NCBI GenBank assembly: GCA_021847945.1
Contig: JAJZNG010000055.1
Location: forward strand, 1-33,385
Length of the DNA: 33,385 nucleotides
Direction of reading: 5' to 3'
Source: Actinomycetes bacterium
GTDB lineage: Bacteria > Actinomycetota > Acidimicrobiia > Acidimicrobiales > Palsa-688
Under the pieces are notes generated by a model. The model saw nothing but the letters and a program-made list of their open reading frames with translations, was not told the DNA's origin and made no database searches. Below, piece after piece: positions 16,401 to 24,900 of the stretch (positions are counted from its first letter, which is position 1; every line of letters begins with the position of its first letter). The position numbers and the translations under genes are program-made.

Positions 16401-16781
16401 ACCTTGGACCTTCAAGGAACCAAGGTGGAGCCGAGACTAGCCTTCGGGTGGGCGATGGCCTTCGAACTGCCGACTCTCAGCTCGTCCACTCCGGTCGCTT
16501 CCCTCCGCTACGCCACCCCATGGGGTCTGCGGATACTTCAGGTGGGCCAGCTCATAGTGATAGCACTGGCCACAGCGGCAGCCGTTCTCTCGCGGCGCCG
16601 CAACCGTCGTGCCGGCGTCGAGCAGAGTTTCGCTCCTAGGGAGTGGTTCGAACCAGCACTCCCGCCGGGTAGACGTACCCAGTCGGAGGCCGCGCAGCGC
16701 AGACGCGCTACGCAGCGGACGTCTGTCGTCGTAGACGCAGACGATAACTGGGGGGCCGACGGGAGCTGGGTCGATGACTGA
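13431..16781 (+). CDS. Large GT2 glycosyltransferase fused to a multi-TM/extracytoplasmic region
   Basis: This 1116-aa protein has a family 2 glycosyltransferase domain in about its first 250 residues. The donor strand is VAAVVVIRDPG, the acidic metal pair is Asp101-Asp102 in ICHDDVAP, and the acceptor-side motif is GEGRDLDLSWRAKLLGA near 198-212. After a basic stretch, hydrophobic segments run from about 387 to 780. A large soluble region follows, rich in Ser, Gly and Pro, then a final TM near 1035-1055 and a basic tail. This layout matches the large GT2 proteins that sit next to DUF5719 genes in actinobacteria (the SCO3032-like arrangement in Streptomyces). The next gene starts inside its last codons. 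A role in building or exporting envelope glycan is inferred. I start at the ATG; a TTG at 13419 is also in frame. Confidence 0.88.
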   Translation: MPTDPLTAEPVATPAVAAVVVIRDPGSGLDESLRALGNQDYPNLSLIIVDTTGDPEASLRIEAAAPGAYVLRLKADTGFSAAVNAALGMVEGASHFLICHDDVAPSPDAVRLLVEEAFRSNAGIASPKYVEWDRPDHLMAVGATTDWAGMVRGLMEPGELDQAQHDRVREILVAPGGMTLVRSDLFRTLGGFATCFDGEGRDLDLSWRAKLLGARLVVVPAATVRHAQDLHGADHQKGADQELAARRRRESEVARYRTVLTCYKWFNLAWTLPLGLLWAVLEALVLAGRGRRAEAWATLSAPVLALRQPRDLLRSRRTVQRSRRVGDRALRSLQAGTAGQVTAFLRSRADHLRIGADHHESADRNVEGNQAARDDQGRPLIVQGGRKVLVALLAVGLVVFVFGSRNILGHGVPQIGQLPHATSGWASIWSDWWSGWQTSGLGVASPATPMLALIGVAATALFGAVGTLAQVLALIAFIIGPAGAYRGARWWGSKRGQLLAAVTYAVVPLAYNALSKGDWEGLVAYAAAPWVLSRMVELSASIPVPRGASAALVSKVLVLGALVGATATSAPSFFYVALIVGIGLVAGSVVAGDTAPVVRLAAGTVTAVAVGFVLSLPWSATVISSPTAIGGPSLSAEDRLGWASVLRFHTGPYGSGAWEWLVLIAAALALVLGRGWRLAWASRMWTVALLCFGVAWASSRGTLPNLPADVLLAPAAAALASAVALGAAAFEIDLPGYRFGWRQGAAAAGAVCLALAAVPFVAASGSGRWDMPSSSPSSALSLLPSPSAGGYRVLWVGVPDALPLASRRLEPGFGYATTFGTNPSLTDEFPTGSPGASPILASDLIAAQDQLTTRLGHLLAPAGVRYIVVANHTGPTGSGSRSVPVPEALLAGLETQTDLAPLDVGDSHYQVYENSAWSPVRSQLPPGAIGVALSESADSSRTKTYQAQRPLQQTELSGSTGVLGKGPGAVSGTLATGNVTYVGYTFSKDWTLDLQGTKVEPRLAFGWAMAFELPTLSSSTPVASLRYATPWGLRILQVGQLIVIALATAAAVLSRRRNRRAGVEQSFAPREWFEPALPPGRRTQSEAAQRRRATQRTSVVVDADDNWGADGSWVDD

Positions 16782-18495
16782 GGAAACGCCCGAACACCAA
16801 CACGAGGTCCCTGCCGAGGCCACTGCCGTTATGGGGGAAGGCCGCCCGGCGGGCCTCGGACGAGCACGGGGGAGCTCCGACGGTCTTCGGCGCCTAAGGG
16901 TCCTCGCTTTTGTCGTCGGCGTCCTGGTAGTGGTCGGGCTCGTCGACCACTCAGCTTCGGGGTCCGCTAGGCAGCCAACTAAAGTCGGGGGAGCTCAGAT
17001 ATCACCGGTGGCCGCCCCGGCCGCAGCGCTTTCGTCTTCGTGGTTCTGTGCTGGAGCGACCTCGGCGGCTCAAAGTGGCGCGTCTGCGACCACCACCACG
17101 ACCGTTACAACGTCGACTACTTCGAAAGCTGCGGGCCAGGCCCTGTCCGCCCCGACGTCGTCGGTGAACCCCGCCGGCGACGCGTCGGGTCAGGTGGTAA
17201 TAGCCAACGCAGGGCTGCTCGAAGCGACAGCCACCGTTTCCGTAGTTGGCACAACAGGAGGGGTCCCTACCCGAAAGACGGTGGACGTTCCAGCGAGGGG
17301 ATCGGTGACGGTCCCTGAGGTCGCAGCCGGGACTGGAGGATGGGCCGGGGCGATAGTCGAAGCCGACGCCGGGCAGGTCGTCGTCTACCAGTCGGTCGGG
17401 GGGCCTCTAGGGGCGTCGGTCAGCCCGTGCGCCACGTCGGGATCCCCGACGTGGTACCTGCCCGGCGGCCAGACACGGATTAACGCCGACGAGTACATCT
17501 CGCTACTGAACCCGTACCCGACTTCGACGATCGTCGACTTGAGCTTCGTCACCAACGAGGGGGCCGAGCAACCCCAGAACTTCCAGGGGATCGACGTTCC
17601 CGCCGACGGGCTGGTGACCGTCGACCTTGGAAGCTATCTGAGCCGTCGCAGCACGATCGACGCGACCGTCCAGGCGCGAACCGGGAGCGTCGTAGCCTGG
17701 GAGACCGAGATTGTCACACCGCCCCCTGCAGGTGCTCCGCTCGTCGGCAGCGTCGCTGCGAACAAGCCTCTAGCGGATCCTGCGTGGCCTACCGCCGGAG
17801 TTACGGTGACCCTCGGCTCGCCCGGGGCGGCCGTGTCTTGGTGGTGGCCTGACGGTCTCGCTGGCAACAACCTGCAGGAACAGTACGTCGTTTTCAACCC
17901 TGGCTCGGTCGAGGCGAAGGTCAGATTGTCGATCGGAATGGCCGGGGCTGCGGCCGAACCGTTCAACTTCATCGTCGGCCCCGGGCAGGTGGTGCCCGTC
18001 GTCTCGGAGCAGCAGGCCAGGATCCCGGCGGGAGTCGCCCACACGGCGGTTCTCGTGAGCACGAACGACGTCCCGGTGGTTGCCGAGCGCACCCTCACCG
18101 CGTCCGGGGCAACGATCCCAATCTCAGGGGTAGCGGGGCCCGTGAACGGGAACGGCCAGATTCTAGGTGAAACAGCGAGCGCCGATGCCTGGCTTGTCGC
18201 CGCAACAGGCATGGACACCCACCACGTCGGCGAGCTCGTCGTCTACAACCCGGGGGCAACGACCGTCACCGCCCAGGTTACGTCGCTATCTCCTGGATCC
18301 GAGCCGACCTTGCCGAACGGGGGGGCGCTGACCGTGGCACCGGGTGAGCAAGATGGCTTTGCGGTGACTTCGCCGGCAACCGGTCCTTTGGAGGTGAAGG
18401 CCACCGCCGCGGTGTTCGTCGAGTACGACCTCTACGGTATCGGTGGGGCGGGTGGGATCGGGCTCAGCCCGGCGGTGCCTTTGAGCGGCGGCTGA
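16774..18495 (+). CDS. DUF5719 family exported protein
   Basis: A 573-aa protein with one N-terminal TM segment (about residues 43-57, after an Arg-rich stretch) and a long extracytoplasmic portion. It begins with the SSWFCAGAT motif (Cys92) that typifies DUF5719, and a second cysteine at 219 could form a disulfide with it. The exported part is made of repeated beta-rich modules of about 90-120 residues with phrases such as YISLLNPYPTSTIVDLSF, EQYVVFNPGSVEAKVRL and GELVVYNPGATTVTAQV, suggesting tandem immunoglobulin-like folds. Its ATG overlaps the stop of the large GT2 gene by 8 bases, so the two are cotranslated and probably act together at the envelope. No biochemical function is known to me for the family. 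Confidence 0.87.
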   Translation: MTEETPEHQHEVPAEATAVMGEGRPAGLGRARGSSDGLRRLRVLAFVVGVLVVVGLVDHSASGSARQPTKVGGAQISPVAAPAAALSSSWFCAGATSAAQSGASATTTTTVTTSTTSKAAGQALSAPTSSVNPAGDASGQVVIANAGLLEATATVSVVGTTGGVPTRKTVDVPARGSVTVPEVAAGTGGWAGAIVEADAGQVVVYQSVGGPLGASVSPCATSGSPTWYLPGGQTRINADEYISLLNPYPTSTIVDLSFVTNEGAEQPQNFQGIDVPADGLVTVDLGSYLSRRSTIDATVQARTGSVVAWETEIVTPPPAGAPLVGSVAANKPLADPAWPTAGVTVTLGSPGAAVSWWWPDGLAGNNLQEQYVVFNPGSVEAKVRLSIGMAGAAAEPFNFIVGPGQVVPVVSEQQARIPAGVAHTAVLVSTNDVPVVAERTLTASGATIPISGVAGPVNGNGQILGETASADAWLVAATGMDTHHVGELVVYNPGATTVTAQVTSLSPGSEPTLPNGGALTVAPGEQDGFAVTSPATGPLEVKATAAVFVEYDLYGIGGAGGIGLSPAVPLSGG

Positions 18496-18537
18496 CTGGG
18501 CCCCCACTGACTGGGCCCCCACTGACTGGGCCCCCAC
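18493..18537 (+). repeat. Three perfect 15-bp tandem repeats spanning a stop codon
   Basis: TGACTGGGCCCCCAC occurs three times without a mismatch (18493-18507, 18508-18522, 18523-18537). The first TGA is the stop of the DUF5719 gene. Each unit holds the palindrome GGGCCC, so the transcript can pair between units. The site lies between convergent genes, where it might contribute to termination, but there is no T-tract. Confidence 0.9.
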
Positions 18538-18599
18538 TGCTACAACCGGTGCCGTGCGCAGGGGGAGGCCAAGCCACCACAAGCAGCCTGCCGGGCGTG

Positions 18600-20546
18600 T
18601 TAGAGGTCGAGCGAGTCGCCGGTGACCTCCGCGAAACGTGGGACGATCGGCGCGCTGTCATGCACTGGACTGCCGTACGCTTCGTCTACCAGCCGGCCAA
18701 CCTCGGCGCCGTCGATGGTCTCCTTTTCGAGAAGCGCCGAGGCGACCGCTGCGAGGCCTCGACGGTGCTCGGAGAGCAGGCGGGTTGCGCGGGCTTCTTG
18801 CTCCCTAAGGATCCGCTCCACCTCCTCGTCGATCACACGCGAGGTCACGTCGCTGTAGTCGCGGGCGTTGTGCATCAGGTCCTCGCCGAGGAAGACCTGC
18901 GCCTCCTGTCCCCACGCCATCGGCCCGATGCGGTCGCTCATGCCGAACTCCCGTACCATCTTGCGGGCCATCTCAGTCGCCCTCTGCAGGTCGTTCGAAG
19001 CGCCGGTCGACAGGCTTCCCAAGATGAGCTGTTCGGCGCAACGACCGCCCATCATCACGCACATTGCGTCCTCTATGTACTCCCGCCAGTAGGTGTGGCG
19101 CTCCTCTATCGGCAGCTGCTGCGTTACGCCGAGGGCCATTCCCGTGGGCAGGATCGTGACCTTGTGCACGGGGTCTGCGTCGGGAAGCACATAGGCGAGG
19201 ACGGCGTGACCTCCCTCATGGTAGGCGGTGGCCTCCTTCTCCTTGTCCGACAGGACGGTCGACTCTCGCCGTTGGCCCATTAGGACCCTGTCACGTGCCG
19301 CTTCGAAGTCGCGCATGGCGACGGCGGTTGCCCCGCGGCGAACAGCGTGCAGTGCAGCCTCGTTAACCAGGTTGGCCAAGTCTGCGCCGCTCATGCCCGG
19401 CGTGCCGCGGGCGACCACCGTCAGGTCCACATCTGGGTCCACGCGCTTGTCCTTGCAGTGAACCGCCAGGATGGGCAGGCGCTCTTCCAAGTCGGGCAGG
19501 GGTACGACGATCTGACGGTCGAAACGCCCCGGGCGGAGAAGCGCCGGGTCGAGAATGTCCGGTCGGTTCGTAGCGGCCATCATCACGACCCCCTCGGTCG
19601 TTTCGAAGCCGTCCATCTCGGCGAGCATCTGGTTGAGGGTCTGCTCCCGTTCGTCGTGACCTCCCCCGAGGCCGGCTCCCCGCTTGCGTCCGATCGAGTC
19701 GATCTCGTCTATGAAGATGATCGCCGGAGCCTGTTTGCGGGCGGTCTGGAACAGGTCGCGGACGCGCGAAGCGCCGACACCCACGAACATCTCCATAAAG
19801 TCGGAGCCGGTCACCGAAAGGAACGGCACGCCCGCCTCCCCGGCCACCGCCCTAGCAAGCAAAGTCTTGCCTGTACCGGGAGGTCCGACCAGGAGAACCC
19901 CTTTCGGTATCTTCGCCCCGATCTCCTTGAACCGGTTCGACGAGCGTAGAAAGTCTACGACCTCCCTTATCTCCAGCTTCACTCCGTCGTAGCCTGCGAC
20001 GTCAGCGAAAGTCGTGCGCGGCCTCTCGGTGGTGTAGACCTTCGCTTTGGATCTCCCGATTGACATGATCCCGCTCATCTGACCTTGGGCGCGCCTGGAG
20101 ATCCACACGAGCAGCCCTACGAACAGCAGGCCGTAGATGATCCAGGGAAGCCAGGTGGCGAGCGCACTGGTCGTCGAATTGGTTAAAGTGAGGTCTTTGA
20201 TGTCCTTTTGGTACAGCGCCAGGGTGGTGCCGTTACCCACGAGGGGAGGGCCCTGCACCGAGTACTGGTTGCCCGACTTGTCCGTGTAGGTGATATGGCC
20301 CGTGTCGTTGTTCACTGTCGCGGCTGCTACCTGCCCAGCGTTGAGTGCAGAGACGAAAGCTCCGTAGCTCTGCGAGGGCGGACTGGAGGACTTGGTCACC
20401 GACGACAGGGCGATAGCTAGGACCACGACCACGGCGAGGACAACGGCTATCCACCGCCAGTTGGCGCCTGACGGCTGTCCGGTCCCGGGCGTTCCTGGGC
20501 CTCCGCCCGGCCTCATGTCGCGCATATCTCCGGGTTGCCTGCTCAT
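18600..20546 (-). CDS. ftsH: ATP-dependent zinc metalloprotease FtsH
   Basis: Membrane-bound AAA+ protease that degrades misassembled membrane proteins and regulatory substrates. The 648-aa product has TM1 at about 31-49, an exported domain, TM2 at about 133-149, and the AAA module. Within that module are Walker A GPPGTGKT at 221-228, Walker B IIFIDE around 276-281, the pore-loop region [14 protein letters not shown], and the second region of homology [17 protein letters not shown]. The zinc-protease domain has HEGGH at 443-447 and the downstream Asp ligand in [11 protein letters not shown]. All active residues are intact and the length is normal. A TAGCAT -10-like element ends 6 nt before the ATG. 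It is transcribed against most neighbours and diverges from DUF3499. Confidence 0.97.
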   Translation of the reverse strand: MSRQPGDMRDMRPGGGPGTPGTGQPSGANWRWIAVVLAVVVVLAIALSSVTKSSSPPSQSYGAFVSALNAGQVAAATVNNDTGHITYTDKSGNQYSVQGPPLVGNGTTLALYQKDIKDLTLTNSTTSALATWLPWIIYGLLFVGLLVWISRRAQGQMSGIMSIGRSKAKVYTTERPRTTFADVAGYDGVKLEIREVVDFLRSSNRFKEIGAKIPKGVLLVGPPGTGKTLLARAVAGEAGVPFLSVTGSDFMEMFVGVGASRVRDLFQTARKQAPAIIFIDEIDSIGRKRGAGLGGGHDEREQTLNQMLAEMDGFETTEGVVMMAATNRPDILDPALLRPGRFDRQIVVPLPDLEERLPILAVHCKDKRVDPDVDLTVVARGTPGMSGADLANLVNEAALHAVRRGATAVAMRDFEAARDRVLMGQRRESTVLSDKEKEATAYHEGGHAVLAYVLPDADPVHKVTILPTGMALGVTQQLPIEERHTYWREYIEDAMCVMMGGRCAEQLILGSLSTGASNDLQRATEMARKMVREFGMSDRIGPMAWGQEAQVFLGEDLMHNARDYSDVTSRVIDEEVERILREQEARATRLLSEHRRGLAAVASALLEKETIDGAEVGRLVDEAYGSPVHDSAPIVPRFAEVTGDSLDL

Positions 20547-20552
20547 ATCACC

Positions 20553-20558
20553 ATGCTA
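20553..20558 (-). promoter_or_regulatory. Putative -10 element, leaderless arrangement, ftsH
   Basis: TAGCAT on the minus strand ends 6 nt before the ftsH ATG, in a 59-nt gap shared with the divergent DUF3499 gene. Confidence 0.5.
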
Positions 20559-20593
20559 GGCCGGGGTACCCCGTTTTGGTGGGACAGCGTAGA

Positions 20594-20599
20594 TAAACT
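20594..20599 (+). promoter_or_regulatory. Putative -10 element, leaderless arrangement, DUF3499 gene
   Basis: TAAACT ends 6 nt before the GTG at 20606; the overlapping TAGATA is an alternative. Confidence 0.45.
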
Positions 20600-20605
20600 T
20601 CAGCT

Positions 20606-20860
20606 GTGAGAGAAGCCACGCTCTGCGCGAAGCCTGGCTGCCAGGGAGCTACGGTCGCATGGTTGACCTACGACTACTCCGGCCGGCGCATCTGGCTCGA
20701 CGCCGCGCCGATCGCTGGGGGCGACCAGTGGGGGCTGTGCTCGGGGCACGCGGATCGCCTGTCGGCTCCCGTCGGATGGGCCAGGGTCGACCGCCGTACG
20801 CCGGGCCCGGACCGGCCGGCCGACCAGACCGGCGAAGCGGTTTCGCCGGCGGCGTCTTGA
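20606..20860 (+). CDS. DUF3499 family small cysteine/histidine protein
   Basis: An 84-aa protein that I recognise as DUF3499, the family of Rv3258c in M. tuberculosis, where it adjoins the phosphomannomutase gene. It has CAKPGC (Cys7, Cys12) and WGLCSGH (Cys45, His48), which together could bind one zinc. Between them is ATVAWLTYDYSGRRIWLD, then HADRLSAPVGWARVD, the family's closing motif. The Pro/Ala-rich tail is probably disordered. Function is unknown. It starts at a GTG close behind a -10-like element. Its TGA overlaps a TTG that starts the protease gene. Confidence 0.85.
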   Translation: MREATLCAKPGCQGATVAWLTYDYSGRRIWLDAAPIAGGDQWGLCSGHADRLSAPVGWARVDRRTPGPDRPADQTGEAVSPAAS

Positions 20861-21591
20861 GGTCTCAGCCTTCGGGCGAAGGATTGCTCGTCTCCCCCGA
20901 CGGCGCATGGTTCGCAGTGTTCGGTTTCGCCGCCGGGATCCTCGTGGCAACCGCGACGACCGCGATCGCCGCCTCTGCCAGCGGTTACAGGGTCGGGTCG
21001 TCGCGAGCCGTGCCGCTTGTGGTCACCGCAGCAGACCTCGCCGGCTTGTGGGTTGCTCTGGTTGGGGCGGTCGTCGTGTTCAGCAGAGCGCGGGGAACCG
21101 GCCGGGTCGTGGCCGACTTCGGCCTAGCGAGAATTAAGTGGTGGGACCTCCCTATCGGAGCTGTGATAGGCCTGCTGTGCCAGTACGGTCTCGTCCCAGT
21201 CATCTACTACCCTCTAGAAGCGTTGGACCGTCACCTGTCCAACCAACTTTCCGGTCCGGCTCGAAGCTATACCGGGTCGGTGCACTCGGTTGCTGCGCTT
21301 AGCGTTTTGATGTTGCTTTTGGCGCTGGGAGGCCCGTTCGTGGAAGAACTGTTCTTTAGGGGTCTTCTGATGCGCTCATTAGTGGCCCGGATCGGCGCAC
21401 CGTGGGCGATTCTGCTAAGCGCTGTCCTGTTCGCCCTAGCGCACTTCGAGGCCGCCCAGTTCGTCGGGCTCGCAGCTTTCGGGGTTGTCCTAGGCTTCCT
21501 CGCCTGGGCGACGGGCCGACTTGCTATCTCCTTCGGCGCTCACGCAGCCTTCAACGCTGCGGCCGTCCTGGCCGTTGTTCACCTGAAATGA
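20857..21591 (+). CDS. CPBP family intramembrane glutamic protease
   Basis: A CAAX-protease/bacteriocin-processing (CPBP, Abi) membrane protein, 244 aa from TTG 20857, with about 6-8 hydrophobic segments. The three catalytic motifs are intact: EExxxR as Glu163-Glu164-Arg168 in VEELFFRGLL, FxxxH ending at His196 in FALAHFE, and HxxxN as His229-Asn233 in HAAFNAAAV. The open frame extends upstream to 20659 but overlaps DUF3499 in another frame. The TTG, placed as TTGA across the DUF3499 stop, is the natural start and implies coupling. The substrate is unknown. Standing beside ftsH, it makes a pair of membrane proteases inside an envelope cluster. Confidence 0.87.
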   Translation: MRSQPSGEGLLVSPDGAWFAVFGFAAGILVATATTAIAASASGYRVGSSRAVPLVVTAADLAGLWVALVGAVVVFSRARGTGRVVADFGLARIKWWDLPIGAVIGLLCQYGLVPVIYYPLEALDRHLSNQLSGPARSYTGSVHSVAALSVLMLLLALGGPFVEELFFRGLLMRSLVARIGAPWAILLSAVLFALAHFEAAQFVGLAAFGVVLGFLAWATGRLAISFGAHAAFNAAAVLAVVHLK

Positions 21592-21638
21592 TCCGCTCCA
21601 CCAGTCGTAGCGTCCTAAAGTCAATTGGCAGCCGCGCC

Positions 21639-21644
21639 GATAAT
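21639..21644 (+). promoter_or_regulatory. Putative -10 element, leaderless arrangement, zinc ribbon gene
   Basis: GATAAT, five of six matches to TATAAT, ends 7 nt before the GTG at 21652. This spacing is the main reason for choosing that start. Confidence 0.5.
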
Positions 21645-21651
21645 TCTATCC

Positions 21652-21819
21652 GTGAAGTGTCCGGCGTGTCGAACCAAGAACCTGGTGGTGATCGACATCC
21701 AGATCAAAGGGGAGCCGGTCACAATGTTGAGCTGCTCCAACTGCGATCGGCGGTGGTGGCAGGGCCTGGAAGGGTCTCTCACCCTCGACGCAGTTCTGGG
21801 AATAGCTGCCGACACTTAG
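21652..21819 (+). CDS. Small zinc-ribbon protein
   Basis: A 55-aa protein with two CxxC knuckles, Cys3-Cys6 and Cys28-Cys31, separated by a short beta-rich stretch (NLVVIDIQIKGEPVTMLS). This is the classic zinc-ribbon pattern, and an RRWWQ follows. The start is taken at GTG 21652 because the first cysteine then sits at residue 3 and a -10-like GATAAT lies 7 nt upstream; TTG 21625 would add nine residues. No specific family is recognised. It precedes the membrane-phosphomannomutase fusion by about 145 bases. Confidence 0.7.
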   Translation: MKCPACRTKNLVVIDIQIKGEPVTMLSCSNCDRRWWQGLEGSLTLDAVLGIAADT

Positions 21820-21964
21820 CCGAGAAGTACCTGGAGAGGCTCTGGCAGCCAGCCCGGGAGTGCCTTGAAAACCACACGCCAATCCATTCACCCGGAGTCG
21901 GTCTGGGCATGTCTGGTGCCGGGCGAGCGGTGAAGGAGCCCGATACAAGGCAACATGGGAACAG
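21820..21964 (+). other. Intergenic region upstream of the fusion gene
   Basis: This 145-nt stretch carries no open frame I can support. GATACAAGG at about 21932 is a weak -10 candidate, and GGGA (21957-21960) lies just before the ATG at 21965 as a weak Shine-Dalgarno. No repeat or hairpin stands out. Confidence 0.4.
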
Positions 21965-24900
21965 ATGACAGCGACCGACGCTCCCTCCGATAAGGCGCCG
22001 CCACCTTCGGTATACGAGCACTACATCTGGCCTCCCGACTCCGCCCAGCCGAAACTCGACAAGTTGCGGGAGAGGTTCAACCCGCAAGCCGTCGTCACCT
22101 TCTTAGTCGTGGCATCGGCCGTATTGTTCGTTTTCAAGGAGTTGCAGCCCTCACAGCTATTTGCCAACACCACGCCCACAGGCGGGGACATGGGAGCCCA
22201 CGTGTGGTTGCCGGCATTCGTGAAAAGGGCGTTGTTCCCTCACCTGCAACTTAATGGCTGGGCTCCCGACTGGTACGACGGTTTCCCTGCTCTCACGTTC
22301 TTCTTTCCCCTGCCGATTTGGGCGATCGCCCTCGCCTCCTACGTGATCCCCTACAACATCGCTTTCAAGCTGGTCACAGTGGTCGGGCTGGTCACGCTGC
22401 CCGTCGCCGCGTGGGCGATGGGCCGGCTAGCCAAAGCGCCTTTTCCAGTGCCGGCTGCCCTTGCCGCGGCGACATTGCCTTTTATCTTCACCAGGCAGTT
22501 CACCATCTACGGCGGGAACATAGCCTCGACGATGGCGGGAGAGTTCTCCTTCTCCATCTCGTTGACGTTCGCAATCTTGTTCCTCGGTCTTGTCGCTCGG
22601 GGACTGGATAGCGGCAAGCACCGAGCGTCCGCTGCTGTAGTCCTGGCGTGCTGTGGCCTGTGCCACGTCCTCCCGTTGATCTTCGCGGCGATAGGAGCCG
22701 TCGTTCTGGTCGTCATGAGCCTGGTCTCCACGCGCGACTGGAACCGGCTTTTACGCTGGGCGCTTCCGACCGGCGTGGTTGCGTTCTTGCTGCTGGCGTT
22801 CTGGTCTCTGCCGTTCTACTGGGACCTGCCCTACTCGACGAACATGGGCTATCAGAACCTGACTAACTATGTCGCTTCCCTTTTCCCGGGCAAGGACCTT
22901 TGGCTCATAGTGCTCGCAGCCCTGGGGCTGGGGTTCTCGGTCCTGCGGCTCAACCGGCTCGGTCTGTTCTGGGGGATCATGGCCGCTGTCAGCGCCTTGG
23001 TGTTCCGATTTTCACCCCAGAACCGCCTTTGGAACGCTCGCGCCCTGCCGTTTTGGTTCCTGTGTCTGTATCTCCTAGCCGGGCTAGCGTTCGCAGAAGG
23101 CGGCATGCTCGCCGTGGAGGCGGTCAGGAACCGCCGAGCCAACTCGGCCGCCGGCGAATCCCGGTCGTCGGGTGCCGTCCTGGAGGGAGCGCGTCTCAAG
23201 TCGGGAGCCAAAGGTCCCGGCGGCCTAGGCGCTCTCTGCGTGGCCGTCGTAGTCGCCCTGGCTTCGTTCGGATGGGTCCTATATCCACTTCACGACCTGC
23301 CGTTCGGCCATACGACGTCGAGCGGCGCTTACGACTGGCTGGGTATCACCAGCACGGACAGCTCTTTCATCCCTGACTGGGTGTACTGGAACTACTCGGG
23401 TTACCAGAACCCGGGTAAGTCTCGGCGCAACGAGTACTTCGCCCTGGTCGCCGAGATGGCCAAGATCGGCCACGAATACGGCTGCGGCCAGGCGATGTGG
23501 CAGTACGAGCCCGAACTCAACGACATGGGAACCCCCGACGCGTTGATGCTCCTCCCGTACTGGACGAACGGTTGTATCGGCTCGGAGGAAGGGCTCTACT
23601 ACGAGTCCTCGGCTACTACCCCGTTCCACTTCCTCAACGCAGCCGAACTGTCGGTGCAGCCAGCGAACCCGGTCAGAGGCCTCGACTACCCGGCATCCCC
23701 CGACGTGTCAGAGGGCATCGACCATCTGATCATGAACGGGGACCGCTACTTCATGGCTGAGACCCCGACGATAGAAGCGGCTGCCAACGCGGACCCCAAG
23801 CTGAAACTGATAGCCACGGTCGGACCGTACCCGGTCACCTATACGTCAGGGTCAACGTCGACAGTAAAGCAGCGGACGTGGGACATATACGAGATCCTCG
23901 GCTCGGCTCTGGTCACCCCTCTACAGAACCAGCCGGTCGTGATGACCGGAGTGGACACACGCAACCCGGCGTTGTGGCTGAACGCGGCAGAGTCCTGGTA
24001 CCTGGACCCGTCCCGCTGGGAGGTGTACGAGACGGCGTCCGGACCTCCCACCTGGGCGCGTGTAAGCCCCACCCAAACCCACGTGCCTGCTAAGACTCTC
24101 CCTCCCGTCTCGGTCACCGACGTCGTGCAAGGTACGCAGACCATCTCGTTCAACGTGAACCGGACCGGCGTCCCTGTGCTCGTGCACGAGTCCTACTTCC
24201 CGAACTGGCACGTCTCGGGGGCTAAAGGCGTCTACAGGGTTACTCCTAACTTGATGGTCGTCGTGCCCACTGCCGCCCACGTCACCCTTTCGTACACCAA
24301 GACAGCGGTCGACTGGCTCGGCGAGATCCTGACGCTCATCGGATTTGGCGCCTTGATAGTCGTATGGCGGGTAGGGCCTGTGGCCTACAGGACCGGCCGG
24401 AAGCGCCGGTGGCGCCCGGACGCCGCTGGCCCCCGGTTGTCGCCGTCTCCTGATGCTACGGCGCCTCCCTCGTCGGCGGTCGCTGACCGTGACGAACCTG
24501 GTGGCCTAGACGAGCCTGGTGGCCCAGACGAGGCTGGTGGCCCAGACGAACCTGGTGGCCCAGACGAACCTGGTGAAGCCGAGGGGGAACCTCGTGAAGC
24601 CGAGCGCGAAGTGTCAGCCCCGACCCTAGAGGAGCGGGCGGCGCTTTCACCCAACGGCACGTCGACGCCCACTAAGGTCGCGTCTGAAATGACTGCACAG
24701 GAATCTTCCCGCTTGGACGACATCTTCAAGGCGTACGATATCCGGGGTGTGTTCCCCGCGCAGATCAACGCTGACCTTGCGGAAGCGCTCGGCACGGCAT
24801 TCGCGCACTTCGCAGGGTCGACGCGAATAGTCGTAGGCATGGACATGAGACCGTCTGGTCCCGAGCTCGTAAAGGCGTTCAGCAGGGGAGTGACCGCCGC

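Noticed and set aside
18493-18537. CRISPR-like repeats
   Set aside because: The 15-bp units are directly contiguous with no spacers; likewise the 18-bp units at 24491-24580 are a coding tandem repeat.
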